DNA of 64,000 nt from Candidatus Goldiibacteriota bacterium HGW-Goldbacteria-1 (GTDB lineage Bacteria > Oederibacteriota > PGYV01): positions 1 through 64,000 of the forward strand of contig PGYV01000007.1 of NCBI GenBank assembly GCA_002839855.1. The letters are read 5' to 3'. The position numbers and the translations under genes are program-made. Positions 8,715 to 18,257 of this stretch are shown one piece after another; the first letter of the stretch is position 1; each line of letters starts with the position of its first letter. The notes beneath the pieces are model-generated. The model saw nothing but the letters and a program-made list of their open reading frames with translations. It did not search any database and was not told where the DNA came from.

Positions 8715-10832
8715 TTACACAAACCTTATTTCCACATTGTCCCCGTTCTTAATAGGCGTTGTGTATCCCGCTTTTTCCCCGTTTAACTTAAGGTCAAGCA
8801 TCTTTCCCTTAAGCCTGCCCGTATCAATCGGATAGTTTTTAAATATTGTGGAAAGTATAACCGGTTCCTGCGGCGCTTTAATCTCTATGGACGCGCCGTT
8901 TATTATGAATTCATCTTCTCCGGCCCTTCTTCCGTTCATAGTAATTTCAAACCTGTCGGCTTCTATTTCATATGGTTTTCCGTTTATTGAAATTGTAATT
9001 TTACTTTTAAGTTCTTCTTTAAAAAGGTCGCGTATCCTGTAATAGCTTGGCTTGTCAGAATATTCCAGCCTGTCCATGTTTTTTACCGTAAAATCAGGCG
9101 GCACATCCATGCCGTTTACCTTAAGCTGATAAGTTCTCTGTTTTAACACTTCGGGTTCGCCGTTTAACGTGATTATTATATCGCGTTCCTGCGCCTGCGC
9201 GCCTATTGCAAGCCCTGATTTGGACAGCACTTCAGATACGGTTTTTGGCGCCGATAATGTGACAGATGCCCTGTCCGGAACCGCTTCGTTTTCGCTTACC
9301 TGAAACCCGTTTATATAAATCTCCGGCGCTATTTTTTCCACCCTGCCGTTTATTTCCACCGTAAGGGCGTTATCCGCTGTTACAAGGTCACCGGCTTTTA
9401 CCGCCGCGTTAACGCCGTTTTTAACGGCTGTTATCAAAATTTCATCGCCATTCTTAATCACGTCATCAATGCCGTGCTGAACTCCGTTTACAAAGAATTT
9501 AGCATGTTCCCCGTGGCCGCCGCGCACTATATTTAGCTGCCCGTTAACCGTAAAAGATACAGCTTCGCCCGGTTTTCCATACAGGTGTTTCAATTCCATG
9601 CCTGATGCAATTACAGCGTCCATTACTTTTATTTCCTGCTCCATGTTAATAATATAATGTTTTTCTCCGTTTACTTTAACTTCTATGAATCCCAGCCCGC
9701 GTCCGTACAGCGCGGTGTCAAGTATGCCAAGCGGGGTCGCGCCTTCTGTGCCGCCTAATTCTTCCGGCAGATTCTCTATTTTCATTGTGTTCCTGGGTTC
9801 TCTGCTGCCCACCCTGTTTTCCGGCAGCCCAAGTTTTTCCGCCACCCTGTTTCTTAAATAAACAAAAGAACTTCCTCCGCCCACCATGACAACGGCGCGC
9901 GGCTGCCTGCCGTTTAACATCAGTATTTCATCCGCGATGTCCGCGGCTATTTCTTCTGTTTTTTCTTTTACAGCCAGTATAAAATCAGCGTGAGAAATTT
10001 CAAAAGCATTACCGAAAATATCATTGCCTGACAGTGAAGTTCCGGCAGCTGACGCCCTTTTTATGATTTCCGCCTGGTTAAAATCAGTCAGGTATTCATT
10101 AACTATAACTTCCGTAATTTCATCGCCGGCTTTTGGTATCATGCCATAAGCCGTGATTTTCCCGGATTCGGTAATCGCAATGTCCGACGTGCCCGCGCCC
10201 ACGTCCACCAGCGCCAGATTTAAAAGCCGCATATCTTCGGGAATGGTCACAGCCATGGCCGCTATCGGTTCAAGGGTAAGCCCTGTAAGTTTTAACCCGC
10301 AATTTTTCAAAACAGATATCAAGCTGTCAAAAGTTATTTTAGGAAGGAATGTGATAATTGTGTCCACGCTTAAACTTTCTTTGGCAAAATGCTGCAGCGG
10401 GTTTTTAACATGCTGGCCGTCAAGGGTGTAATGCGACACGCTGTACCCCACGCAGTAATACCCCTGCTTTTTTTCTTCTGTCATCTTAAGCGTCGCTTTT
10501 TTAACGCACTCTATCGTAAGGCCGCGCAGCTCATCGCGCGTTATTTCGCCTTTCTTATTTATCCGCGCTTCTGTCTTTTCGGTATGCAGGTTTCTTCCCG
10601 CAAGCGCAGTGACAGTTTCTGTTATTATAATATTATTTCTTTCTTCAAGTTCTTTTTTTATTTTTGCGACTATCCCGGAAACCTCTTCAATGCTGTGTAT
10701 CTGCCCGTCCACCATTGCCCTTTTTTCGTGCTCGCGCACACAGGCATCAACTATGCGCATTTTATCGCCGCTTAATTCGCCAAGTATTCCGGCCACTTTT
10801 CGTGTCCCTATATCAAGGGCAAAAACAGCCAT
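8715..10832 (-). CDS. FtsA/PilM-like actin-fold ATPase with long beta-rich tail
   Basis: 705 aa. Residues 1-340 show the actin/FtsA nucleotide fold: phosphate-1 FALDIGTRKVAGIL (4-17), an FtsA-like 1C region (GYSVSHYTLDGQ, then SLISVLKNCGLKLTGLTLEP), phosphate-2 LALVDVGAGTSDIAI (206-220) and adenosine motif VVMVGGGSSF (314-323). Residues about 370-705 are a tail of small beta modules with recurring 'VNG...IxNGDxVxI' patterns (FTVNGQLNIV, IKNGDEILI, IKNGDNVEIRFV at the C-terminus). No FtsA-type amphipathic helix is seen at the end. It is 3 bp behind a cheC and is the last gene of the chemosensory operon; ftsZ is absent. It may anchor or position the signalling array or a pilus (inference). Long-tailed 'FtsA' proteins occur in some anaerobes, so division cannot be excluded. 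Confidence 0.75.
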   Translation of the reverse strand: MAVFALDIGTRKVAGILGELSGDKMRIVDACVREHEKRAMVDGQIHSIEEVSGIVAKIKKELEERNNIIITETVTALAGRNLHTEKTEARINKKGEITRDELRGLTIECVKKATLKMTEEKKQGYYCVGYSVSHYTLDGQHVKNPLQHFAKESLSVDTIITFLPKITFDSLISVLKNCGLKLTGLTLEPIAAMAVTIPEDMRLLNLALVDVGAGTSDIAITESGKITAYGMIPKAGDEITEVIVNEYLTDFNQAEIIKRASAAGTSLSGNDIFGNAFEISHADFILAVKEKTEEIAADIADEILMLNGRQPRAVVMVGGGSSFVYLRNRVAEKLGLPENRVGSREPRNTMKIENLPEELGGTEGATPLGILDTALYGRGLGFIEVKVNGEKHYIINMEQEIKVMDAVIASGMELKHLYGKPGEAVSFTVNGQLNIVRGGHGEHAKFFVNGVQHGIDDVIKNGDEILITAVKNGVNAAVKAGDLVTADNALTVEINGRVEKIAPEIYINGFQVSENEAVPDRASVTLSAPKTVSEVLSKSGLAIGAQAQERDIIITLNGEPEVLKQRTYQLKVNGMDVPPDFTVKNMDRLEYSDKPSYYRIRDLFKEELKSKITISINGKPYEIEADRFEITMNGRRAGEDEFIINGASIEIKAPQEPVILSTIFKNYPIDTGRLKGKMLDLKLNGEKAGYTTPIKNGDNVEIRFV

Positions 10833-10835
10833 TGT

Positions 10836-11459
10836 TTAATCCACCTTTATGGCTGACAGCAGCACTTGTACGGAAGGAATATCAGGTACTAACAGCAGAT
10901 ACCCTTTTATCACTTTATCATTTGCCTCTGAGAACTGGGTTTCAATGGAAAGAATATGATTTGACATGCCTTCAAACCCTTCTGAAAGAGAATTTAAAAT
11001 AGCGCCCGATATGTCAAAAACCAGGCTGGGTACAGACGGCAATAATAACAGCCCCAGAAATTCATTAAGGGCATTCATATATGCGCCGGCAAGGATGTTG
11101 CCGGTCTCTTTTATGGCGGAATTGCCGACTTCTGACAGCACTTTGGTGGTGCCGGCCGGATTCTGCAGCAGCATATCCGCAAGCGACAGCGCGCTTTCCC
11201 TTGTAAGCAAAAGCAGAATTTTTGCAGTCACGTCGCCAAGCACGTTCATTATTATGCCCGCGACAAGGGTATTGGAATCCCCAAGCAGGTTTTCCACTTC
11301 CTTAAGTTTTAATATCTTAACCTGCGGCACTGATATCATAATTTTTCTTTTTAAAAGCTGCGACAGCGCGGTGGCCGCGTGTCCCGCACCCACATTACCC
11401 ACTTCTTTAAGCGCATCCACCTGAACTTCAGTCAGCGTCAGCAGTGAATCATCCGGCAT
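10836..11459 (-). CDS. cheC: CheC-family CheY-P phosphatase (first copy)
   Basis: 207 aa, expected to dephosphorylate CheY-P. Both active-site signatures D/S-x3-E-x2-N are intact: Asp15-Glu19-Asn22 (DALKEVGN) and Ser114-Glu118-Asn121 (SAIKETGN), each leading a long helix, so two phosphatase sites are predicted. Length fits CheC rather than CheX. SD AGAGGT lies 7 nt before ATG 11459. It is between cheA and the FtsA-like gene. About 30-35% identical by eye to the second CheC at 17192-17812. No CheZ is seen. Confidence 0.92.
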   Translation of the reverse strand: MPDDSLLTLTEVQVDALKEVGNVGAGHAATALSQLLKRKIMISVPQVKILKLKEVENLLGDSNTLVAGIIMNVLGDVTAKILLLLTRESALSLADMLLQNPAGTTKVLSEVGNSAIKETGNILAGAYMNALNEFLGLLLLPSVPSLVFDISGAILNSLSEGFEGMSNHILSIETQFSEANDKVIKGYLLLVPDIPSVQVLLSAIKVD

Positions 11460-11507
11460 TTTATTACCTCTTTTAATTTTTTTGTCAAACAGTATATGCC
11501 TGCACGT

Positions 11508-13526
11508 TTAAAGCAGCGAAGTGATATCCACAATTAAGCTTATACTTCCGTCTCCCAGGATGGTGACGCCGGAAAATCCTTTAGCGAATTTTAAAAATTC
11601 ACCCAGGCTCTTTATCGCCACTTCCTGTTGACCTATCACGCGGTCCACTTCTATGGCCGCCTTTTTATCCCTTACATCCACTATCACAAGTTCGTGCACT
11701 TCAGCTTCAACGCGTTTTTTTCCAAGCAGTTCCATTAAACTGTAAACAGGTATAACTTCTTCTCTTAATATTATTACTTTTCTGTTCTGAATATAGCGGT
11801 ACTCTTTTTCAAAACTTTCAAATGTTTCCACCGTGTGAATAACCGGTATGGAATATGTTTCCTTGCCGGCTTTTACAAGCAGCGCCTGTACAATTGCCAG
11901 GGTAAGCGGCAGTTTAAGTATAAATTTAGAGCCCTCTTTCGGATAATTTTCTATCCTGAATATACCGCCAAAACCTTCTACCTTAGTTTTAACCACATCC
12001 ACACCCACGCCGCGTCCCGAAACTTTATTCACGCTTTCCATAGTGGAAAAACCCGGAAGGGCAATAAGCGCCACCACTTCATCATCATTCATATTTTTAA
12101 GACGCTCTTCAGTAACCACTTTTCTTTCCAGCGCTTTTTTTCTTACCGCCGCGGTGTTAATTCCGGCGCCGTCATCAGACACCTCTATTATTACGGAGTT
12201 GCGCTCCCTTTTAGCTGAAAGTCTGATTACACCCTTGGGATTTTTACCGGCTTTTATCCTTACATCCGGCATTTCTATACCATGGGCAAGCGAATTTCTT
12301 ATCAGGTGAAGCAGCGGTTCGTTCATCTCTTCTAACACAGTCCTGTCAATTTCAATATCCCCGCCTTCTATTTCCACTTCCACCTGTTTGCCCGCCTGCA
12401 TTGCAAGGTCGCGGACAGAACGCGGATACCTGTCAAAAATATGCGACACGGGAAGCATTCTTACGCTTGTAATTTCTATCTGCAGCTCGTCTATAACCCT
12501 GTCAAATTCTTCCACTGTATCATTAAGAAGTTCATATTTTTTTTCCTTGGCTATCTGGTCAAACCTTATCTTGTTGATGACAAGCTCTCCCACAAGGTTC
12601 ATAAGCGTGTCCAATTTTTCAATGTTCACCCTTACGCTCTGCGCCGAAGAATGTTTTTTCTGTTCCCCTTCACGAGGGTTTTCTTCCGGCTTAACAGGCG
12701 CGTTTTTTTCCGGCTGTGACAAAACAGCTTCTGCCGTTTTTTCAGCCGTTAATTCTTTAATATTAACATCTTTAACCTCGGACACTTTTAACACAAGTGA
12801 TTTTGTTTCCTGTACGCCAAGCGCCGTTGCAAAAACAAATTCAAATTCACTGTCAAATTTTCCTTCTTCTATATCCCGGGAAGACGGGTAAGAGCCTATT
12901 ATTTCGCCTTTCTCGGAAAGGTTTCTTGACACCATAAATGAACGCACGTTTTTAAACGCGCAGTTTTCAACAAGGATTGTTTTAATAAGGTATACTTTCA
13001 TTGATTTTGCCATGGCTTCACTTACTATTTTTTCATCCGCTTTCACGTTAAATCCTGCGGCTTCTGTCAAAGGTGTTTCTTTTCTTACCTCGGATTTTTT
13101 TGCCGTAATTTTTGGCGCGCTTTGAACAGGCAGCGGCTGCCCCGCATCAAGCTGTTTTTTTATGCTGTCTGCCACAATTGCGGCGCCGGCTGAATAATCG
13201 CTGTTAGTCTCTGCAATGGAATCAATAAAATCAGAAAGCGCGTCCACACTTTTAAACAGCAGGTTCATTATTTCCAGCGTCGGCCTTGTTTTGCCGGAAC
13301 GCACAGAATCAAGCACTTCTTCAAGTATATGGGTAAATCCGGCCATTCTGTCGTAACCCATAGTGGCCGACATGCCTTTTAAAGTATGCGCAGCCCTGAA
13401 AAGTTCATTGACCGGCGTTAAATCATCAAGATTTTTTTCAAGGTCCAAAAGGGAATTGTTCAGGTTATTGACATTTTCCCTGGCCTCTTCCATAAAGACT
13501 TCCCTGTAACTGTCCATATTCATCAT
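11508..13526 (-). CDS. cheA: Chemotaxis histidine kinase CheA
   Basis: 672 aa with full CheA architecture: HPt/P1 with phospho-acceptor His47 (AAHTLKGMS), a P2-like domain at about 165-255, dimerisation P3 at about 295-360, HATPase P4 with N box LIRNSLAHGIEM, G1 DDGAGIN and G2 GRGVGVDVV, and CheW-like P5 from about 535. It receives receptor signals via CheW and phosphorylates CheY and CheB. ATGATG overlaps the cheB stop by 4 bp, indicating coupling. A 48-bp gap separates it from the downstream cheC. Confidence 0.97.
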   Translation of the reverse strand: MMNMDSYREVFMEEARENVNNLNNSLLDLEKNLDDLTPVNELFRAAHTLKGMSATMGYDRMAGFTHILEEVLDSVRSGKTRPTLEIMNLLFKSVDALSDFIDSIAETNSDYSAGAAIVADSIKKQLDAGQPLPVQSAPKITAKKSEVRKETPLTEAAGFNVKADEKIVSEAMAKSMKVYLIKTILVENCAFKNVRSFMVSRNLSEKGEIIGSYPSSRDIEEGKFDSEFEFVFATALGVQETKSLVLKVSEVKDVNIKELTAEKTAEAVLSQPEKNAPVKPEENPREGEQKKHSSAQSVRVNIEKLDTLMNLVGELVINKIRFDQIAKEKKYELLNDTVEEFDRVIDELQIEITSVRMLPVSHIFDRYPRSVRDLAMQAGKQVEVEIEGGDIEIDRTVLEEMNEPLLHLIRNSLAHGIEMPDVRIKAGKNPKGVIRLSAKRERNSVIIEVSDDGAGINTAAVRKKALERKVVTEERLKNMNDDEVVALIALPGFSTMESVNKVSGRGVGVDVVKTKVEGFGGIFRIENYPKEGSKFILKLPLTLAIVQALLVKAGKETYSIPVIHTVETFESFEKEYRYIQNRKVIILREEVIPVYSLMELLGKKRVEAEVHELVIVDVRDKKAAIEVDRVIGQQEVAIKSLGEFLKFAKGFSGVTILGDGSISLIVDITSLL

Positions 13527-14584
13527 TTGCCGCCCGTTATACGCGCAATTGCCGACACAAGCGCGTCTTTCATCCCTGCGATGGATGATACTTCATCAGC
13601 CAATCCTCTTTCGATTACCGCCCTGGGCATTCCATAAATTACACTGCTGTCTTTATCCTGTGCAAGCACAAGGGCTTTTTTTGCCTTTAAGCGCTCTACT
13701 CCGGCTGATCCGTCCTTGCCCATTCCGGTAAGAACCACTGCAATTGATTTGCCTTCAAATTTTTCAGCCGCTGAAAACAGCGTCATATCTGCGCTTGGCC
13801 TTACACCCAGCCTTGTGGGTTTCTGGTTAAGCGCTATAATATAATTTCCGTCAATTTTTTCAATTTCCATGTGGAAATTTCCCGGCGCCACGTATGCCCT
13901 TCCCGCTGTTATTATTTCGCCGTCTTCCGCTTCTTTAATACTGATAAGCGACTGGCTGTTAAGCCTTTCTGCAAGCGTTTTTGTAAAACCCTGCGACATG
14001 TGCTGTACTACCAGATACGCGGCAGGAAGGTTCCTTGGAATTTTCGGTATAAATTCGGAAAGCGCCCTTGGCCCGCCCGTGGAAGTCGCGATAATTACAA
14101 GGACAAAATCTTTTACTTCTTTCTCTTTTTCCGGCGCTTTTTTTTCAACTGTTTCCGGCGCAAAAAATGTAAGTTTTGAAGCGTCGGTGGTTGCCGCAAT
14201 TTTTATCTTGCTTATAAGTTCGTCTTTTACTTTTTTTATGTCTATGGAAATTTCACCGGAAGGTTTACATACAAAATCCACAGCGCCATATTCAAGCGCC
14301 TGAAGGGTAATTTCCGCCCCTTTGGGAGTATAAGCGGAAAGCATTATAACCGGCGTGGGACGCTCGCTCATTATATAACCAAGGGTGGCAAGCCCGTTCA
14401 TTTTTGGCATTTCCACATCAAGGGTGATTACATCGGGTTTTAATTCAATGGTTTTCTTAAAGGCTTCCTGCCCGTCTTTCGCGGTGTCTATAACCTCAAT
14501 TCCGTCATCTTCCTGAAGGATTTGAGGAATGATTTTTCTCATGAAAGCGGAATCGTCTACAACAAGGACCCTTATCTTTCCCAT
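13523..14584 (-). CDS. cheB: Chemotaxis methylesterase/deamidase CheB
   Basis: 353 aa. N-terminal receiver domain with phospho-acceptor Asp56 (ITLDVEMPKMNG) and acidic pair VVDDS; Lys-rich linker about 145-160; C-terminal methylesterase with the triad Ser168 (IATSTGGP), His195 (VQHMSQGF) and Asp291 (TGMGKDGSAG). Removes receptor methyl groups, opposing CheR (22562-23380). SD AGGAGA overlaps the end of the upstream cheY. Overlaps cheA by 4 bp. Confidence 0.97.
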   Translation of the reverse strand: MGKIRVLVVDDSAFMRKIIPQILQEDDGIEVIDTAKDGQEAFKKTIELKPDVITLDVEMPKMNGLATLGYIMSERPTPVIMLSAYTPKGAEITLQALEYGAVDFVCKPSGEISIDIKKVKDELISKIKIAATTDASKLTFFAPETVEKKAPEKEKEVKDFVLVIIATSTGGPRALSEFIPKIPRNLPAAYLVVQHMSQGFTKTLAERLNSQSLISIKEAEDGEIITAGRAYVAPGNFHMEIEKIDGNYIIALNQKPTRLGVRPSADMTLFSAAEKFEGKSIAVVLTGMGKDGSAGVERLKAKKALVLAQDKDSSVIYGMPRAVIERGLADEVSSIAGMKDALVSAIARITGGK

Positions 14585-14587
14585 TTA

Positions 14588-14953
14588 TCAGTTCTCCTGA
14601 AGCGTTCTGTCAACCGCCTCCAGAACCCTTGCGGGTTGAAAAGGTTTAATAACAAAATCTCTGGCCCCGGCCTGAATTGCCTCTATAACCATTGCCTGCT
14701 GCCCCATGGCGCTGCACATAAGTATTTTTGCGGAAGGGTCTTCTGATAAAATGGCTTTTACGGCTTCTATACCATTCATTTCCGGCATTATAATATCCAT
14801 AGTAACAAGGTCGGGTTTTAACTCCCTGTATTTTTCAACGGCATCTTTGCCGTTTACAGCTTCGCCCACCACTTCAATATCCTTTTTTTTAAGAATATTG
14901 CGCAGCATGCTTCTCATAAACTTTGTATCGTCAACTATCAGGACTTTCTTCAA
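14588..14953 (-). CDS. cheY: CheY-type response regulator (first copy)
   Basis: 121 aa single receiver domain. Acidic pocket VDD (8-9), phospho-acceptor Asp53 (VTMDIIMPEMNG), Ser/Thr switch at MCSAMGQQ and Lys in VIKPFQP. No output domain, so it probably signals by binding a motor, pilus or other target. Overlaps the end of cheW by 23 bp and is 3 bp before cheB. Very similar to the second CheY at 17813-18178, including AIQAGARDFVIKPF versus AIQAGAKDYIVKPF. Confidence 0.95.
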   Translation of the reverse strand: MKKVLIVDDTKFMRSMLRNILKKKDIEVVGEAVNGKDAVEKYRELKPDLVTMDIIMPEMNGIEAVKAILSEDPSAKILMCSAMGQQAMVIEAIQAGARDFVIKPFQPARVLEAVDRTLQEN

Positions 14954-15419
14954 TTCCTGCCTCCATCATTGATATTCCCTGCATCTCGGTATTTTCCTGG
15001 TCAGAAAATATTTTTTCTATGTCAAGAAATACTATTATTTTTTCGTCCAGCTGAACCACGGCTTCTATATACCTTCCTCCGACGCTTACTATGGAAGGCG
15101 GCGCCGGCAGTATCTGTTCTTCCGGCACGGTAATTACCTGCGTGACTTCGTCCACAATCACGCCAACAAGCTGATTCCCGTGCATTTCAATTATTATTAT
15201 CCTTACGTTTTTTCCGCGCTTGTCTTCATGCAGCATAAACCGTTTACGCAGGTCTATAATGGGAATAATTTTTCCCCTTAAATTTATTACGCCTTCAATA
15301 AAAGACGGCGCCGTAGGCACGGGTGTTATCTGCTTTAACCTTATAATTTCAACCACTTTCATTATGTTAAAGGCAAATTCCTCTCCCTTAAGCCTGAAAC
15401 CCACTATTTTCTTTTCCAC
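14931..15419 (-). CDS. cheW: Chemotaxis coupling protein CheW
   Basis: 162 aa CheW fold that links receptors to CheA. Typical features: GFRLKGEEFAFNIMKVVEI at the N-terminus, GVINLRGKIIPIIDLRKRF, IIIEMHGNQLVGVIVDEV and a C-terminal KIIVFLDIEKIF. The last about 20 residues (from NTEMQG) are extra and overlap cheY. GTG 15419 is chosen: GGAG lies 5 nt upstream. It follows the receptor gene by 2 bp, so receptor and coupler are made together. Confidence 0.95.
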   Translation of the reverse strand: MEKKIVGFRLKGEEFAFNIMKVVEIIRLKQITPVPTAPSFIEGVINLRGKIIPIIDLRKRFMLHEDKRGKNVRIIIIEMHGNQLVGVIVDEVTQVITVPEEQILPAPPSIVSVGGRYIEAVVQLDEKIIVFLDIEKIFSDQENTEMQGISMMEAGIEESPDS

Positions 15420-15421
15420 TT

Positions 15422-16699
15422 TTACTCCGTTTTAAACTTTGAAATGGATTCACGAAGTGTTTCCGTCATCTGCGCCAGTTCCTGTGCCTGCGCCGCTATT
15501 TCCTGCATGGATGCGGTCTGTTCCTGCGTGGAAGCGGAAGCCTGCTGCGTGCCTGCCGCGGTTTCTTCAGATACCGCCGCAATTTCTTCAACCGCCTTTA
15601 CCACTTTATCCGTGTCTTCCGCCTGCGCCTTTGTAAGGTTAAAAATTTCATTTGAAAGTTTAACCACTTTTGTGACAACAGCATTTATTTCTTTTAAGGC
15701 CTGCCCGCTTTCCTTTACCACAAGCTTGCCTTCTTCTGTTTCGCGTACCCCCGTCATTATATCCACAACCACCTGGGCCGTGCGTTCGTGTATGTCTTCC
15801 ACAAGCCTGGCAATTTCCTTTGCGGCATCGCCTGAACCTTCGGCAAGTTTTCTTACTTCTTCCGCCACAACGGCAAAACCGCGCCCCGCCTCACCCGCGC
15901 GCGCCGCTTCTATGTTCGCGTTTAACGCCAGCAGGTTTGTCTCGTCCGCTATTTCGGTGATGATATTTACAACTTCTTCTATTTTTTCGGAATACCTTTT
16001 AAGTTCTTCTATTGAATCCTTTGCCTTGCTTGTCACCTGGACTATATCGTCAATTTTAATTATTGTCTGCCTTACAGCTTCCATTCCTTTTTCAGAAGCC
16101 TGTTTGGCCTCATTGGCCACGTTTAGCACGTCTTCGGACTTTGACGCCACTGTCTGTATGGAATCCGACATGTTTTCCATAATTCTGGAAGTCTCCACCG
16201 TACGCTCCGCCTGCTGTTCCACGCCGTGGGCTATCTGCTGGACAGTGCTGCTTATCTCTTCCGCAGACGCGTTTATCTCTTCGGTTGAAGCCGACAGATT
16301 TTCCGACAACATCCTCATGGTATCTATGGACTCTTTCATCTGCAGAAGCACTTTCTTGGTGCTTGCGGTCATTTTATTTATGGGCCTGGCAATAACGGGC
16401 AAAAATCCGTCGCTTTCCTCAACCCTTGTGGTCAAATCCCCGTCCGCTATCCTGTCAAAAAAGAAAGCCACATTTGTAAAAGCATCTATCACGGCTTTTG
16501 CCCCCATAAAAACAGCAGCAGCCCCCGCAAGGGCAAGCACACCTATGGTAAGCATGAAAAACATAAAAGGTTTTTCATATAACCTTAAAAAATACAGTAA
16601 TGACGCAAGCAGAACGCCCGTAAAAACGGCAACCGATAGGTTTATTACCAGCATCTTTTTAAGAAAAAAACCTTTTTTACCGCTGTTATTTCCTGCCAT
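15422..16699 (-). CDS. Methyl-accepting chemotaxis protein without a periplasmic sensor domain
   Basis: 425 aa. Two membrane helices (about 13-33 and 38-62) are separated by only a few residues, so there is no room for a periplasmic ligand domain. A HAMP-like linker follows ([23 protein letters not shown]), then the cytoplasmic signalling domain with hairpin tip near [20 protein letters not shown] and [12 protein letters not shown]. Gln/Glu-rich helices around residues 375-415 hold likely methylation sites. Stimulus could be intramembrane, cytoplasmic or passed from a partner. A 558-codon open frame on the opposite strand is an artefact of this gene. Confidence 0.95.
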   Translation of the reverse strand: MAGNNSGKKGFFLKKMLVINLSVAVFTGVLLASLLYFLRLYEKPFMFFMLTIGVLALAGAAAVFMGAKAVIDAFTNVAFFFDRIADGDLTTRVEESDGFLPVIARPINKMTASTKKVLLQMKESIDTMRMLSENLSASTEEINASAEEISSTVQQIAHGVEQQAERTVETSRIMENMSDSIQTVASKSEDVLNVANEAKQASEKGMEAVRQTIIKIDDIVQVTSKAKDSIEELKRYSEKIEEVVNIITEIADETNLLALNANIEAARAGEAGRGFAVVAEEVRKLAEGSGDAAKEIARLVEDIHERTAQVVVDIMTGVRETEEGKLVVKESGQALKEINAVVTKVVKLSNEIFNLTKAQAEDTDKVVKAVEEIAAVSEETAAGTQQASASTQEQTASMQEIAAQAQELAQMTETLRESISKFKTE

Positions 16700-16706
16700 T
16701 ATTACC

Positions 16707-17183
16707 TCACACTATTTTAATATCCCTGCCAAAACTTTTCACTTTCGCTTTTTTTTCAGTTACAAAGTATTCTATTGTCCTTCCGTAATTACTTCCGGTA
16801 TCTTCTCCCAATATCAGAATTCCCTTTTTCTCAAGTATTTCTTTTGCTTTTTTCACATTTCTGTTTCCTATAGAGTCGCCTTGACTTCCTATTTCAAACA
16901 TCCTCGCTCCGCCAAAAATCTTCGCGCGCATATCTTTTATATTTACTCCCATGTCTATCATTGCCTTTACAAGATTTTCAATTCCTGTATCCGCATATCT
17001 GTTCTTATCATGCCCTTTGCCTATCTTTTCCGGAAGCATAGCGTGAAGCATTCCGGCCCTGGGTTTTTCAACGTCAAAACACACCACCACAATACAGGAT
17101 CCTATACCATAAGCGGTTAACACATCCCCGCTTCCGCCCGTGTGCAGTTCTCCCATACCAACCTTAATGCTTTTATCAGACAT
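16707..17183 (-). CDS. cheD: Chemoreceptor glutamine deamidase CheD
   Basis: 158 aa. Converts receptor Gln to Glu and, in known systems, is held by CheC. Catalytic Cys30 (GIGSCIVV) and His47 (MLHAMLP) are present, with the family segments [11 protein letters not shown] and GNRNV. It lies directly between cheC and the receptor gene, the arrangement expected for a CheC-CheD feedback loop. Confidence 0.95.
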   Translation of the reverse strand: MSDKSIKVGMGELHTGGSGDVLTAYGIGSCIVVVCFDVEKPRAGMLHAMLPEKIGKGHDKNRYADTGIENLVKAMIDMGVNIKDMRAKIFGGARMFEIGSQGDSIGNRNVKKAKEILEKKGILILGEDTGSNYGRTIEYFVTEKKAKVKSFGRDIKIV

Positions 17184-17191
17184 TTATTTTT

Positions 17192-17812
17192 TTAAGCGCC
17201 GCTTGCCGTATTATCAAGCGACGTTAATATCTTCCTCATGGATTCTTCATCAGGTATTAAAAATACTGTTGCCTGTATCTTCGCGGTTTCTTCCACCATG
17301 TCAGTTTCTATTAAAAGCGCTTCGGATCCTGTCTCTGCTATTTCCGCGGAAACCGTCTGAAATACCGCTTCCACCATATCCACGGCAAGCGCCGGCACTG
17401 AAGGCACCGAATTTAACCCCATTAATTTTGCTATCGCGTTCATGTAGGAAGATATAAGTATATTGCCGATTTCTTTTAACGCGGACTGTTCATTTTCGCC
17501 AAACTCTTTTGTGGTTCCAAGGGCACGTCTCATTAGAAGGTCAACAATTAAGAATACTTTATTCTGCGGAAATATCATCAGCGCCCTGCCTGTAATATCT
17601 CCGAAAATTTTCAGGTAAACAGCGGCTACAATCTCATTTTTAAATTCTATCCTGTCCACCATTTTATCCACAGGAACCATTAAAACTTTTGGAACGCTTA
17701 AGGAAACATCTTTTCCCAAAAGCTGTGAAAGCGCGGTCGCCGCGTTGCCGGCGCCAATATTTCCCATTTCACGAAGGGCGTCTTTATGAAAATCACTAAG
17801 TTTAATGGTCAT
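17192..17812 (-). CDS. cheC: CheC-family CheY-P phosphatase (second copy)
   Basis: 206 aa. Both phosphatase signatures are intact: Asp11-Glu15-Asn18 (DALREMGN) and Ser110-Glu114-Asn117 (SALKEIGN). The start ATG follows the cheY stop directly (TAGATG), so CheY and its phosphatase are coupled. CheD is next downstream (8 bp gap). With the copy at 10836-11459 the operon encodes two CheC proteins; which one binds CheD cannot be told here. Confidence 0.93.
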   Translation of the reverse strand: MTIKLSDFHKDALREMGNIGAGNAATALSQLLGKDVSLSVPKVLMVPVDKMVDRIEFKNEIVAAVYLKIFGDITGRALMIFPQNKVFLIVDLLMRRALGTTKEFGENEQSALKEIGNILISSYMNAIAKLMGLNSVPSVPALAVDMVEAVFQTVSAEIAETGSEALLIETDMVEETAKIQATVFLIPDEESMRKILTSLDNTASGA

Positions 17813-18178
17813 CTATACACCCAGTATCTTTCCCACAGTTTCAAGCACGTTTGACTGATCAAAAGGTTTTACAATATAGTCCTTTGCCCCGGCCTGAATG
17901 GCTTCAATTACAAGCGCCTGCTGGCCGATAGCACTGCAGATAAGCACGTTGGCATTAGGATAATCTTTCATTATCTCCCTTAACGTGTCAATTCCGCCCA
18001 TTTCAGGCATAACCATATCTGAAATAAGCATGTCAGGCAAAAGTTTTCTATAAAGTTCAACAGCCTCACGCCCGTTTCCGGCTTCGCCTACAACTTCGTA
18101 TCCGCCTTCGGTAAGTATATTTTTCAGCATCATTCTCATAAACGCCGCGTCATCAGCTATTAATACTCTTTTTGCCAT
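17813..18178 (-). CDS. cheY: CheY-type response regulator (second copy)
   Basis: 121 aa receiver domain: acidic pair ADDAAF, phospho-acceptor Asp54 (LISDMVMPEMGG), switch ICSAIGQQ and Lys in YIVKPFDQS. No output domain. SD GGAGT lies upstream of ATG 18178. The 79-bp AT-rich gap before it is the longest inside the 3' half of the operon and may carry an internal promoter, though no convincing -35/-10 pair was found. Confidence 0.95.
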   Translation of the reverse strand: MAKRVLIADDAAFMRMMLKNILTEGGYEVVGEAGNGREAVELYRKLLPDMLISDMVMPEMGGIDTLREIMKDYPNANVLICSAIGQQALVIEAIQAGAKDYIVKPFDQSNVLETVGKILGV

Positions 18179-18257
18179 TTAAGTACTCCTTTTTTTAAAT
18201 TTATATCATGCACTTTATTACTATTATGAACTTTCTTAATATAATTTATTTGTAATA

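Noticed and set aside
15444-17120. 558-codon plus-strand open frame
   Set aside because: Lies opposite the receptor and cheD, which have all family motifs; its Ser/Ala/Thr-rich composition is that of a shadow frame.
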